Counted from the stretch's first letter, positions 1 to 8,961 are shown. The stretch: 64,000 bases of DNA from Micromonospora sp045209745 (GCF_045209745.1 NZ_CP109273.1:6138001-6202000), one strand, 5' to 3'. The notes: generated by a model from the sequence alone, not told the origin. Numbers and translations are program-made.

Positions 1-53
1 GATCGGCGGCCTTCGCCACAGTGGACGATCGCCATCTGTGATCTGATGTCGTC

Positions 54-1070
54 ATGGTCACTCCGACTCCCCTCATGCACCTGGTGTCCGGTGTGTGGGG
101 GTTCAAGACCCTCGCGGTCGGCGTCGAGCTCGGCCTGTTCACCCGCCTCGCCGGTGGCCGAACGCTCACGGTCGAGCAGGCCGCCGCCGAGTTCGGTCTG
201 GCCGACCGCCCGGCAGACCTGCTGCTGTCCGCGAGCGCCTCGCTCGGTCTGTTGGAGAAGGCCGGCGACGGCTACCGCAACTCGGAGTTGGCCGAGCAGT
301 TCCTGGTCGAGGGAAACCCGTACTACTTCGGAGCCCAGGTCCGCTACTCCGACCTGCGCACCTACCTGCCCTGGCATCGCATCGGCGAGGCGCTGCGCAC
401 CGATCGGCCGCTGACCTGGGACCCGCAGGCCCAGCAGTCGATGTTCGACACCACCGACCCGGAAATGCTGGCCCAGTTCTGGGACGCCATGTTCTCCACG
501 TCCAGCTTCACCGCCGCCGCGTTGGCCGACGCGTACGACTTCTCCGGCTACGGTCGGCTGCTCGACGTGGGCGGCGGGGCCGGCGCGTTCCCGATCGAGT
601 TCTGCCGGCGTCTGCCCGAGCTGCGGGCGACCATCCTGGACCTGCCGCACGTCTGCGTACGGGCGCAGGAGCGGATCGCGGAGGCCGGGATGACCGGGCG
701 GATCGGCACGGTCGCCGGTGACTTCCTCGCCGACCCGGCATTGCCGGGCGGGCACGACGTCATCCTGCTCAGCATGATCCTGCATGACTGGGACGAGCCG
801 ACGAACCGGGCGCTGCTGGCCCGGTGCCACGCGGCGCTGCCGCCGGGCGGGGCGGTCGTCGTCTGCGAACTGCTGCTCAACGACGAGCGCACCGGGCCAC
901 CGGAGGCAGCGCTGATGGGCATGAACATGCTGGTTGAAACCGAGGGCGGCCGGAACTACTCGGGTGCCGAGTACGCGGCCTGGCTCACCGACGCCGGCTT
1001 CGTCGACGTCCGCACGGTGCCGTTCGACGCTCCCGGCGCCAACGGTGCGGTCGTGGCCCGCCGGCCCTGA
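54..1070 (+). CDS. SAM-dependent O-methyltransferase (acetylserotonin/hydroxyneurosporene type)
   Basis: A 338-residue cytoplasmic methyltransferase of the plant/actinomycete O-methyltransferase class. An N-terminal winged-helix dimerisation domain (about residues 5-90) is followed by a Rossmann SAM-binding domain with the glycine motif LLDVGGGAG near residue 169 and the catalytic-base motif LHDWDE near residue 244. It should move a methyl group from S-adenosylmethionine to a hydroxyl of a small aromatic or polyketide-like substrate, which cannot be named from sequence. No biosynthetic neighbours are visible, though the window begins just upstream. The ATG at 54 is chosen because a TCTGAT box lies six bases before it, suggesting a leaderless message. 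Family is secure, substrate unknown. Confidence 0.9.
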   Translation: MVTPTPLMHLVSGVWGFKTLAVGVELGLFTRLAGGRTLTVEQAAAEFGLADRPADLLLSASASLGLLEKAGDGYRNSELAEQFLVEGNPYYFGAQVRYSDLRTYLPWHRIGEALRTDRPLTWDPQAQQSMFDTTDPEMLAQFWDAMFSTSSFTAAALADAYDFSGYGRLLDVGGGAGAFPIEFCRRLPELRATILDLPHVCVRAQERIAEAGMTGRIGTVAGDFLADPALPGGHDVILLSMILHDWDEPTNRALLARCHAALPPGGAVVVCELLLNDERTGPPEAALMGMNMLVETEGGRNYSGAEYAAWLTDAGFVDVRTVPFDAPGANGAVVARRP

Positions 1071-1077
1071 CCGCCGA

Positions 1078-1108
1078 CGACACCCGGCCCAGGAAGGGCC
1101 GGGTGTCG
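1078..1108 (+). terminator. GC-rich hairpin after the methyltransferase
   Basis: A perfect 13-bp stem (1078-1090 with 96-108 of the next hundred, loop 1091-1095) lies 7 bp after the methyltransferase stop. It has no T tract, as is common in high-GC actinomycetes. It also faces the end of the convergent hydrolase gene. Confidence 0.7.
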
Positions 1109-1153
1109 CAGCGTCCTCGCAACGCTGGTGTCCGATCGGCTACCGGTACGGGG

Positions 1154-2005
1154 TCAGGCGCGAGCCTTGGCCGGCTGCTTCATGAAGTCCATGATCGCCT
1201 TGTTGACATCGTCAGCGTGTGTCCACGGAATGCCGTGCGGCGCGCCCTTGAGCGTGATGAGCTGGCCGGTCGGCATCATAGGTGCGAGCCGCTGACCGGT
1301 CACCGGGTAGGGCAGCACCCGGTCCTGGTCACCCTGCACGATCAGCAGCGGCACGTCGATCTTCGGCAAGTCGGGGCGGAAGTCCTCCTGCCAGGCGTTC
1401 ACGCTGTCGTGGGTGCCCTTGGCGGATGCCATTGCGCCGATCTGCCAGTGCGCCCGGTACGCCTCCTCGCTGACCCGCTTGCCCATGTTCTGATCCGGGT
1501 TGAAGAACGCGTCGCAGAACGACGTCAGGTAGGCGAACCGGTCCTTGATGATGGCCTGCTGGAAGCCCTTGAAGAGGCTCGTGTCGACGCCCTCCGGGTT
1601 GTCCTTGGCCTTGGCCAGCATGGGTTGCAGCGGGCTGAGCACCACGGCCTGGCTCACTCGCTGCGAGCCGTAGTTGCCCAGGTAGCGGATCACCTCGCCG
1701 GTGCCCATCGAGTGCCCCACCAGGGTCGCCTCGCTCAGGTTCAGCTCCGTCATCAACACGTCCAGGTCCGCGGCGAACGTGTTGTAGTCGTACCCGAACG
1801 TTGGTTGGGCCGAGTTGCCGTAACCGCGCCGATCGTAGGTGATTGTCCGATATCCGGCGTTGAGCAACGCGGTGGTCATCTTCTCCCAGGTCGCCCCGTT
1901 GAACGGGAATCCGTGGATCAGCACCACTGGCTTACCGGAACCGTGATCCTCGTAGTACAGGTCGATGGGCGCGGAGTTCTCCGTCCCCACGGTGATGAAA
2001 GGCAT
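1154..2005 (-). CDS. alpha/beta hydrolase, non-heme chloroperoxidase type
   Basis: A 283-residue alpha/beta-hydrolase. It shows the oxyanion region HGFPFNGATW, the nucleophile elbow GHSMG, an acid Asp in VQGDQDRVLP and a C-terminal catalytic His in PHGIPW. The arrangement is that of the cofactor-free haloperoxidase/esterase group often annotated as non-heme chloroperoxidase; the physiological substrate is unknown. The reading frame is open further upstream, but ATG 2005 (MPFITVGTE) is preferred because an AGGAGA ribosome site sits 5 bp before it and homologues start there. No signal peptide, so probably cytoplasmic. Convergent with the methyltransferase. Confidence 0.88.
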   Translation of the reverse strand: MPFITVGTENSAPIDLYYEDHGSGKPVVLIHGFPFNGATWEKMTTALLNAGYRTITYDRRGYGNSAQPTFGYDYNTFAADLDVLMTELNLSEATLVGHSMGTGEVIRYLGNYGSQRVSQAVVLSPLQPMLAKAKDNPEGVDTSLFKGFQQAIIKDRFAYLTSFCDAFFNPDQNMGKRVSEEAYRAHWQIGAMASAKGTHDSVNAWQEDFRPDLPKIDVPLLIVQGDQDRVLPYPVTGQRLAPMMPTGQLITLKGAPHGIPWTHADDVNKAIMDFMKQPAKARA

Positions 2006-2134
2006 GTTTGTCTCCTGCTCCGATTTCGGGCTGTCGGACGTCAGCGCTTTCCCGCCAGGTCGACGGATATGCCGGCCGTCAGATCGACCAGAACACGGCA
2101 GATCGGAGGGTTTCGCGACCTGGCTGTGCCGGCC

Positions 2135-2140
2135 TAACCT
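2135..2140 (+). promoter_or_regulatory. -10 box for a leaderless message (TAACCT)
   Basis: TAACCT followed by six bases and then the GTG at 2147. No ribosome binding site precedes this GTG, so transcription probably starts at the start codon itself. Confidence 0.5.
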
Positions 2141-2146
2141 CGGGGC

Positions 2147-3028
2147 GTGAATCCTCCACCCCGGTTGCGGGCCGTCAGCGACCTGCACGTCGGGCACCCG
2201 GAGAACCGGTCGTTCGTCCAGGAGCTACGCCCGGAGCACGACGGCGACTGGCTGCTCGTCGCCGGCGACGTGGCCGACCGGTACGCCGACATCGAGTGGG
2301 CGCTCAACCTGCTGAGCAGTCGGTTCGCACGGGTTGTCTGGGCGCCGGGCAACCACGAGCTGTGGACGCCGCCCGGCGACCCGGTCACGTTGCGCGGCGA
2401 GGAGCGCTACCGCGAGTTGGTCCGGCTGTGCCGGCGGTTGGGGGTCGTCACCCCGGAGGATCCGTACCCGGTGTGGGACGGCGACGGCGGGCCGGCCCTG
2501 ATCGCCCCGCTCTTCGTGCTCTACGACTACACGTTCCGGGTTCCCGAGGCGCGCACCCGGCAGGAGTCACTGGACCTGGCGTACGCGGCCGGGGTGGTGT
2601 GCACGGACGAGGCGCTGCTGCACCCCGACCCCCACCCGAGCCGGGAGGCGTGGTGCGCGGCCCGGGTGGCCGAGACCGAACGCCGACTGGCCGAGCGCGA
2701 TCCGGCGCTGCCGACCGTGCTGGTCAACCACTACCCGCTGGTGCGGGCACCCACCGACGTCCTGCGGTACCCGCTGTTCGCGCAGTGGTGCGGCACCGTG
2801 CGCACCAGCGACTGGCACCTGCGCTTCGGTGCGTCCACCGTGGTGTACGGGCATCTGCACATACCCCGCACCACGTTTTACGACGGGGTGCGTTTCGAGG
2901 AGGTCTCCCTCGGATATCCGCGCGAGTGGCAGCCCCGAGGGTCGGTACCGAACCCGGTGCGCACCATCCACCCGGCGGATGACCTGCGCCGGCGGCTCGC
3001 CGATCAGCCGCCGCCCGTCAGCTGGTGA
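2147..3028 (+). CDS. calcineurin-like metallophosphoesterase
   Basis: A 293-residue metallophosphoesterase with all the metal ligands in order: SDLHVG near the N-terminus, AGDVADR, the GNHE motif, VNHYPL, and the C-terminal YGHLH pair. It would bind two divalent metals and hydrolyse a phosphoester; substrate unknown. The GTG start at 2147 is supported by the -10 box six bases upstream and the absence of a Shine-Dalgarno sequence. Its last codons overlap the tail of the broken regulator on the other strand (3018-4260). Cytoplasmic, no signal peptide. Confidence 0.88.
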   Translation: MNPPPRLRAVSDLHVGHPENRSFVQELRPEHDGDWLLVAGDVADRYADIEWALNLLSSRFARVVWAPGNHELWTPPGDPVTLRGEERYRELVRLCRRLGVVTPEDPYPVWDGDGGPALIAPLFVLYDYTFRVPEARTRQESLDLAYAAGVVCTDEALLHPDPHPSREAWCAARVAETERRLAERDPALPTVLVNHYPLVRAPTDVLRYPLFAQWCGTVRTSDWHLRFGASTVVYGHLHIPRTTFYDGVRFEEVSLGYPREWQPRGSVPNPVRTIHPADDLRRRLADQPPPVSW

Positions 3029-4260
3029 TGCCGACGAGCTGGCCAGTCGCGCCACGCCGGCCGGCGCCGGCTGTGCGCGGGCGATCTCGGCGATCACGGT
3101 ACGCGCCAACGGCCGGCACCGAACCTCAGCCGGCGCGACACTGTCCGCGTCCACCAGCGCGCGTGCCGCCCCGCGCAGGTCACCGATCTGGAGGTACGCC
3201 CGCGCGGCGTCGACCAGGTAGGCGCCCCGATACTCGGCCGGCAACCGCCGCCACGTCTCCCGCCGCACGATTGTCGAGTGCCGTCGTAGCACCTCGGTGG
3301 CGTCACCCCGTTGCGCCGCCACCACCACCCGGGCCAGCTCCACGGCGACCGGCCCGAAGCTGGTGTGGTGCGTGTCGTCGTACCCCCGAAGGTTTGCCGC
3401 GACGCCCGCGGCCCGGTCGATCAGCTCCTCGGCGCGGCGCTGCTCGCCACACCCGGCAGTAGCAAGCGCGGCCTGCACCAGCAACGTCCCGCCCACGGCC
3501 CACTCCCCCGCCGGTCGCTGCCGCGCAGGCGCACCCTCGCTTCGTTGATCATGATGTTGACGGGCGGTTTGATCTTCAATCGGCCCGTTAACCTCATGAT
3601 CACGGGAGTGCGCTGGGGCGGGGATGATGCGGTTCGCCGCAGCTAGAGTCGCGGTTAGGGCTAGGCGGTCGCGGTTTGACGCGCGTAGCGCCTGGGCTAC
3701 CGAGACAGCTGCTGTTGCCGCGAGGATCGGGTCGTCGGCGGCGGCGGACATCGCGCGGTCGGCGGCGAGCCAGGCGAGGTCGGCCTCGCCGAGCTTGACC
3801 AACAGCGACGAGGTGATCCGGTACGCCTGCACCAGAAGCTCCGTGTCTGCACGGCCTGGGCGGCGTCGAGCAGACCCGGCAACACCCTCACCAACTGTCC
3901 ATAGTGCGCGTGCTGGTAGCTCAACCAGGCATACCCGACCTGCCTTCTCAACTCGTCCGTCTGCGACGGGCCCTGCGGGATGTCGTAGCGGGCGAGCGCG
4001 GCCCGAATGTCATCCACCCCGTCCAGCGGGCCCGTCGGGGTGCTGCACGGCTGGCCGAGCAGCACCTCCGGATCGACCCGCAGGACGTGAGCCAGCTCCT
4101 GGATCACCGAGTACCGGTCCAGGGAGCGCACGCCCCGCTCCACCTTGTCCACCCAACTCTTCGACCTACGCAGCCGGTCCGCGAGCATCTGCTGCGTCAT
4201 CGACCGCCGCACCCGCCAGCGCGCCACGCGACGGCCGATCGGGAGGTCATCGCTGGTCAC
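3018..4260 (-). pseudogene. broken XRE/HTH-TPR transcriptional regulator
   Basis: From GTG 4260 the frame encodes an N-terminal helix-turn-helix of the XRE type (RRSMTQQMLADRLRRSKSWVDKVERG split over residues about 14-40) and the beginning of a helical TPR-like domain. Near position 3850 the frame is lost by one base: the domain resumes in another frame as TELLVQAYRITSSLLVKLGE and continues for about 250 residues. A second one-base shift near 3040 is needed to reach the natural-looking end (...VGITS, TGA at 3018-3020); without it the frame runs on antisense through the phosphoesterase gene. A 57-bp palindromic repeat is also inserted in frame at 3546-3602. Two frameshifts plus an insertion indicate a pseudogene, although sequencing error at either site cannot be excluded. 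The family is common in Streptomyces and Micromonospora as an orphan regulator. Confidence 0.7.
3546..3602. repeat. 57-bp palindromic repeat element inside a coding region
   Basis: Left arm 3546-3565 and right arm 3583-3602 are inverted copies that match at 18 of 20 positions (core TGATCATGA); the 17-nt centre is itself partly palindromic. It is less GC-rich than the gene around it and interrupts an otherwise conserved TPR-type domain, adding about 25 codons without breaking the frame. This looks like a dispersed REP/MITE-type element. I could not see a second copy in this window. Confidence 0.7.
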
Positions 4261-4630
4261 GCCGCCACCGCCGATCCGGGACCGCACGGGTCGTGTCCTC
4301 CACGGGCATGCGCTCCGCCTCGGCCTGAGCCAGGAGACGCTGTTTGGCAGCCTCCCGCTCGGCCGCCTCACTTTGCTCGCCTCTGCTCGTCGCCTCGTCG
4401 CCGTGCATGCCCACCTCCGTCAGCCGGCGCCGCCGCTAGGACTTCGTCGGCACCCAGGACTCCTGCAATCACCGAAGCCGGTTGCCGATCGACGGACCAG
4501 ATGGCAAGCGATGCGTGCGATTGCGCTGCTCAGGACGTGGGTTGCGCAGGGTTGCGCAGGTCCCCATAGAATCGAGTCAACCCATAGGCTCGTCACTAGT
4601 TGTAGTTGACTGATGCCTGGAGGCGGAACC
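4261..4630. promoter_or_regulatory. divergent promoter region of the two broken regulators
   Basis: This 370-bp gap separates divergent regulator genes. It contains a perfect tandem 10-bp repeat GTTGCGCAGG at 4541-4560, immediately followed by a TAGAAT box at 4567-4572 that could be the -10 element for the rightward gene. The repeat lies where a -35 or operator would be. The start of the rightward gene, ATG 4631, has GGAGGCGG at 4619-4626 as ribosome site. No other gene is visible in the gap. Confidence 0.45.
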
Positions 4631-5674
4631 ATGGCGCGACCGGTGACGAACTCGGCGTTCGAAGGGCTGCTGCTCGCCGCCGGTTACGGCAACGCCCACG
4701 CCGCCTTCGCTCGCCAGCTCAATCACGGCGGCCGCGACCAGGGCACCTGGCGGTACGACGCTGCCAGCGTCTACTGGTGGTTACGCGGTCGCCGGCCAGG
4801 CGAGCACGTCCAGGCCGCCATGGCCGAAACATTTGCCCGCAAGCTCGGTCGCTCGGTCGCCCCTACGGAGCTGGGCTTCGGCACGGACGACAGCATCGGA
4901 ATGTGTGTCTACCCTGCGTCCGTCGATGGTGCGATCGATACCGCCGAGCAGATCTGGACGAGGCTCGCCAAGCACCTCAACCCACAGGTCAGCGGGGCGT
5001 TCGACAGCGGGAAAGCACTACAGGCGGCACTCGGTTGGCGGTATGACCTGCGCGACGAGACGATCAGCAGGAGCGGCCGACAGCAAGTCTCCCCCACCGA
5101 CGTTCAGTCGCTGTACGCGCTGGCGGACCACTTCACCGCTCTCGACCGACGACACGGCAGCGGCTCTCCGCGCACCCGTGCCGTCATGGCCGACTTCCTC
5201 GTACGCCAGGTCACCCTCATGCTGCACGGCACCTACACCGAAGCCGTGGGACGCGACCTCCTGCGCGCAGCCGCGACACTATGCGGACAACTCGCCTTCA
5301 TGTCATACGACGCCGGCGACCATGCCACTGCCCAACAACACGTGACCGTCGCCTTGCGGCTCGCCAAGGCTGCCGATGACCGCCTATACGGCGCTCACCT
5401 GCTGGCCAACCTCGCTACCCAGGCCGTGCACCTGGGCCACTCCCGGGACGCGGCCCGGCTCGCCGAAGCGGCCATCGACGGGGCAGGGCGTGTGCCGACC
5501 GCCGTGCTCGCTCGGCTGCACGCCACCGCCGCCACCGCATACGGGCAGTCAGGCGAGCGGCGTGGCTGCCAACTCGCGCTCGCCAGAGCCGAGCGTGCTC
5601 TCGACCGCACAGGCGCAGTCCCCGGCCCACGCTGGGTCACCTACTTCAGCCCAGCCCACCTCGCTGGAGCCGCA

Positions 5675-5678
5675 CTAA
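5675..5678. repeat. target-site duplication CTAA, left copy
   Basis: CTAA flanks the left end of the IS; the identical second copy is at 7354-7357. A 4-bp duplication is the usual size for IS1380-family elements. Confidence 0.85.
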
Positions 5679-7353
5679 CCTCGGTCTTTCACTTGGACGT
5701 CAGCCGATAGCCGGGATTCGATGAGTTCGATTCGCGTGGTTGATGGCGTTTTGTTGGTATGCCAAGAGTCCGGCGCGAGGCCGGGTTCCTCCGTGCTGCT
5801 GGTCGAGGCGTGAGTTGTAAGGGTCAGCCGGTGGGCCGGGGCAACGCCATAAGCTTGCTGAATGCGCTGGTCAGGGCATCGGTCCAGGGCCAGTTCGCGG
5901 CGATAGCGACCCGGGTCCGCCGAGCGGTGCGGGTGATCCGGGCAGCGACGTGCAGCAGCCGGTAGCGCAGCTTCTTCGGTTCGGCGGTGGCCAGATCGCC
6001 GTCCAGTAGCAGAGCCTGGGTCCAGGCGAGCAGGTCGATGCCGGTCAGCGCGAGTTGGAGCCAGGCCTGGTTGATCGCGAAGATCCGGGACGGGAACCGG
6101 CCGAAGCCGGTGTTCTTGCCGGTGCGGATGCGGTCTTCGACGCGGGCGTGTGCCCGATGCCGGGCCTCCAGGTGCTGGATACTCCCGGTGCCGGGCGGGG
6201 TGTCGGTGGCCACGACCTGGTGCCGCCAGCCTTCGATGGTGTCGAACAAGCTCAGTTGGGCGCCGGGGTGCGGGCGTTCCCGGCGGACCAGGAACCGGGT
6301 GCCTTCAGGCCAGCCTGCGGCGTCGAACAGGCCGGTGATCTCGCAGACCTCGGCATGTTCACGCAGGTCACCACTGGTATCAACGGCGGGGACCCAGCCG
6401 GTCGCGGCCCGGATCGCAGCCCTGACTGGTTCGGTGATCGCGGCACCGACACTGAATCGGATGTCGAGGTGGTGTTCGCGTAAGGACCTGATGTGGGCGA
6501 GGAAGCCGTGACTGGAGCCGGCCGAATCGGCGCGGAGCAGGATCGGGGTGCCGTGCCGCTGAGCGTCGGGGATCTGGGCGAGGGCTTGGTCGAGGACGGT
6601 GATGTGGTCGGTGGTGGTGTTCGAGCCGGCCCGGCCCTCGCGCAGCAGGCCGGCGAGGGCTTCGCCGGTGTTGTCCAGGAAACACAGCAGCGGATGGAAG
6701 CCGAAGGTCTTCTTCCACGTGCGGGTGGCCGATTCCTTGTCGGAGTGGCAGATCACGATGGTCGCGTCGATGTCGAGGACCAGGCCGTCGACCGGTTGGC
6801 CGGCGACTGTCGGTTGTGGCAGGTCGCCGCGGGTGTCGGCGTGCTGGGCCCAGGCGATCTCGCGGGCATGAGCTCGGGCGGCCCGCAGCTCGGCCAGCAT
6901 CGTGGCGTCGAGCTGCGATAACAGTCGCCACGCGGTCGGGTCGGACGCGATCGGCCCGAACAGGGCCGCCTGGTCACGCAGTACCGCCAGATCGGCGATG
7001 GCCTCGCCCCCGTCAGCGAGCATCACGGCGAGGTCGACCGCGATCCGGCCCGGGTCGTGCCCGCGCTGCCGCTGCCGCTGCCGCTGCCGTAGCCCGGCCA
7101 ACGCTTGGCTGAATGCGCTGGTCAAACCAGTCACGTCAGCGAGATCGGCGATCAGCCGGGCACCGGCGTGACCGACCACGCCCCGCCCGTCCCCGGTCAC
7201 CGTGATCTTCGGACGTGTTGCGGTAGCCTTCACCCAGCAAGTGCCTTCCGTGACGGGTTAACAGGACTCTCGACAAGCCCTATTTTCCCTGATCAGAAGG
7301 CACTTCTGCGTTTCCGGCCCACTCCTTGGACAACCCTTAACGAAGGGCCGAGG
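5679..7353 (-). mobile_element. IS1380-family insertion sequence, 1675 bp, complete
   Basis: The element is bounded by imperfect terminal inverted repeats that start CCTCGG at both ends (5679 onward, and the reverse complement from 7353; 12 of the first 18 positions agree). It carries one transposase gene on the minus strand and is flanked by a CTAA duplication. Length, duplication and transposase type all match the IS1380 family. Both ends and the transposase appear intact, so it could still be mobile. Confidence 0.9.
5824..7233 (-). CDS. IS1380-family DDE transposase
   Basis: A 469-residue transposase with the RNase H-like catalytic core: first Asp in LVLDIDATIV, second Asp in ILLRADSAG, and the basic C-terminal part. 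The motif KTFGFHPLLCF after the first Asp is typical of IS1380. It would cut and join the element's ends as a cut-and-paste DDE enzyme. The GTG at 7233 is the first start in frame. A QRQRQRQR run near residue 52 comes from a short tandem repeat in the DNA (about 7065-7091), which could vary in length between copies. Full length and without frameshift. Confidence 0.93.
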   Translation of the reverse strand: MKATATRPKITVTGDGRGVVGHAGARLIADLADVTGLTSAFSQALAGLRQRQRQRQRGHDPGRIAVDLAVMLADGGEAIADLAVLRDQAALFGPIASDPTAWRLLSQLDATMLAELRAARAHAREIAWAQHADTRGDLPQPTVAGQPVDGLVLDIDATIVICHSDKESATRTWKKTFGFHPLLCFLDNTGEALAGLLREGRAGSNTTTDHITVLDQALAQIPDAQRHGTPILLRADSAGSSHGFLAHIRSLREHHLDIRFSVGAAITEPVRAAIRAATGWVPAVDTSGDLREHAEVCEITGLFDAAGWPEGTRFLVRRERPHPGAQLSLFDTIEGWRHQVVATDTPPGTGSIQHLEARHRAHARVEDRIRTGKNTGFGRFPSRIFAINQAWLQLALTGIDLLAWTQALLLDGDLATAEPKKLRYRLLHVAARITRTARRTRVAIAANWPWTDALTSAFSKLMALPRPTG

Positions 7354-7357
7354 CTAA
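7354..7357. repeat. target-site duplication CTAA, right copy
   Basis: Second copy of the CTAA duplication; see 5675-5678. The interrupted regulator's frame resumes here. Confidence 0.85.
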
Positions 7358-7697
7358 GGTGCCTGGGCGACCTACAGCTATTTTCGCAGGCCCTTGACCA
7401 CGCTCCCGACGCCCTTACCCTCGCCAGCGAGAACACCCGGACGCGTGCCCTGCACACCCCTCTCGTCGCCGTGACTCATGCCCGCGCTGGGGACACCGAC
7501 GCCGCTTGCGACTGGGGTCGGAAGTTGGCACAGCACGCTTCGGGCATCCATTCGGCGCGTGTTCAACAGCGCGTCCGCGAACTGACTGCAACGCTCAGCC
7601 CGCAGCAGGCGTCGCCCCAGGTCAACGAGGTCCTGCATAGCCTCGCGACCATACCGACAGCCGCGTAGCGCGAGAGCCCCGCCTGGACCCGTCCGCT

Positions 7698-7703
7698 AGC
7701 GTC
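7698..7703 (+). promoter_or_regulatory. -10 box for a leaderless message (TAGCGT)
   Basis: TAGCGT, six bases, then the GTG start at 7710 of the Nudix gene. No ribosome site is present. Confidence 0.5.
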
Positions 7704-7709
7704 ACCGAG

Positions 7710-8246
7710 GTGACCTGGACGGAGCCCGCCACGTGGTACGCCAACCTGGCCTCCTTCTACGCCGCCGCCGCGGCCTTCATCACCGACCCGGCTGGCAACG
7801 TGCTGCTCGTCAAGCCCACGTACCGTGACCACTGGGCCTTCCCTGGCGGCTATGTCGACGAGGGCGAATACCCACATGGCGCTTGCGCCCGTGAGATCCG
7901 CGAGGAGTTGGGGATCTCTGTGGTGGTGGGGGGCCTTCTCTTAGTGGATTGGGCGCCGCCTGCCGGGCAGCGGCCACGCGCGATAGTCAGCTTCACGTTC
8001 GATTGCGGGTCCATCGCCAACCTCGACGGTCTCGTCCTGCCAGGACAGGAGTTGGAGGACGTCGCTTTCTTCTCGCCCCAAGACGCCGCGCAGCGTCTTC
8101 CCGACAACGTCGCCACACGAGTTCGTGCCGCGACGAGCGCGCGTGACCTACACGCTCCGCTGTATCTTGCTGGCGGCTCGGTCGTTCCAATGTCATCCGC
8201 TGATGAAGCAGAACACGAGGCAGGGCCTCGGCCGCAGACTGCGTGA
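7710..8246 (+). CDS. Nudix hydrolase
   Basis: A 178-residue Nudix hydrolase. The Nudix box is canonical and complete: G-x5-E-x7-REIREELGI, starting at GYVDEGE about residue 47. It should bind Mg2+ and hydrolyse a nucleoside diphosphate linked to another moiety; the exact substrate is not predictable. The start is GTG 7710, placed by the leaderless -10 box. It lies 41 bp after the end of the interrupted regulator, so it may once have been functionally linked to it, but it has its own promoter. The C-terminal tail (about 30 residues) is low-complexity. Confidence 0.92.
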   Translation: MTWTEPATWYANLASFYAAAAAFITDPAGNVLLVKPTYRDHWAFPGGYVDEGEYPHGACAREIREELGISVVVGGLLLVDWAPPAGQRPRAIVSFTFDCGSIANLDGLVLPGQELEDVAFFSPQDAAQRLPDNVATRVRAATSARDLHAPLYLAGGSVVPMSSADEAEHEAGPRPQTA

Positions 8247-8317
8247 ACACAATTCGTCGCACAGGTCGACTCGTCCGTCGCCCACCAACTCAGCTTAGAG
8301 GAGCTAACATTCATCAG

Positions 8318-8659
8318 ATGGGAGTCAATGTTGAGCTGCGTCGGCAGGGTGCGGCGCCACGCCGCGGCCGTGTGCCGACAACCACAGTCGATATCGTCAT
8401 TGACGCACATGATGTCTTCGTCGCACTACTCAACAAGTACTACAAATCAGGCCAGAACCCAACCCTCGACAGGATCGACCCGTATGCCAGCACCACCCTG
8501 CACGGCGCTGACATCCGGAAGCTCATTAAAGAGCTGTCAGTTATCACTCATAGTGCTGTCTCCGACGCCGAGAAGCACCAGCTAACCCGCATCACGGCGC
8601 TGGCGGAGAAGTGCTCAGCGCAGGGGCAGGACCATCAACTGCACTTTGTTGGAGACTGA
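8318..8659 (+). CDS. small conserved hypothetical protein
   Basis: A 113-residue acidic/helical protein of unknown function. The stretch DRIDPYASTTLHGADIRKLI and the C-terminal ending LHFVGD resemble a family of short uncharacterised actinobacterial proteins with a DPYGDT motif. The frame opens earlier (8243, overlapping the Nudix stop), but ATG 8318 gives the family-like N-terminus MGVNVELRR; a GAGGAG lies at 8298-8303, somewhat far upstream (14 bp). Its GC content is lower than the neighbours, which hints at transfer. No membrane segment or signal peptide. Confidence 0.55.
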   Translation: MGVNVELRRQGAAPRRGRVPTTTVDIVIDAHDVFVALLNKYYKSGQNPTLDRIDPYASTTLHGADIRKLIKELSVITHSAVSDAEKHQLTRITALAEKCSAQGQDHQLHFVGD

Positions 8660-8961
8660 TCAGGTTCGGTGGACTTACCGGGTGATCAGGGCGTGAGAGT
8701 GATGGCCGGCACCGGGCAGGGCTCGGCAAGGGGTGCCGGTGGGCACCCCTTGCCGGCTTAATCAGCGAGGGAAAGCGGTTACGACCCCTGCCGCCTCTGA
8801 GCTCAGAGACCTGATCAAGGATTTGAGCTGGTTCTTGTTCAGGTGTCGGTGGGCTCGCCGCTTGACGAAGTTACACGTGTTCTGTGCCCCCTGCGCGCCC
8901 CACGGCCCGGCACGGCGTGGTTAGCTGCCGGCAGCCAAGCGAGGCTATTGACATGACCTAG
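8660..8961. other. intergenic stretch without a recognised gene
   Basis: Apart from the strong hairpin at 8724-8755, no coding region, RNA gene or repeat is recognisable. Base composition is lower in GC than the flanks. Confidence 0.5.
8724..8755 (+). terminator. hairpin after the small hypothetical gene
   Basis: A perfect 14-bp stem (8724-8737 with 8742-8755) and a 4-nt loop, 65 bp after the stop codon. Probably an intrinsic-type terminator without a T run. Confidence 0.7.

Larger units (their letters stand above)
4631..7668 (+). pseudogene. TPR-type transcriptional regulator interrupted by an IS element
   Basis: The 5' part (4631-5678) encodes about 350 residues of a Streptomyces-type regulator: an N-terminal DNA-binding-like region (MARPVTNSAFEGLLLAAGYG) followed by TPR-like helices. 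It stops inside the IS at 5710. The 3' part (7354-7668) continues the same protein (RCLGDLQLFSQALDHAPDAL to the stop). Removing the IS plus one CTAA copy joins CTA (5675-5677) to the AGG codon and restores a single frame of about 450 residues. The gene is thus whole apart from the insertion, and the insertion appears recent. Such regulators often sit beside Nudix genes, as here. Confidence 0.85.

Noticed and set aside
54..3028. Possible edge of a natural-product cluster because of the O-methyltransferase
   Set aside because: The next genes are a general hydrolase and a phosphoesterase. No synthase or tailoring set is visible.
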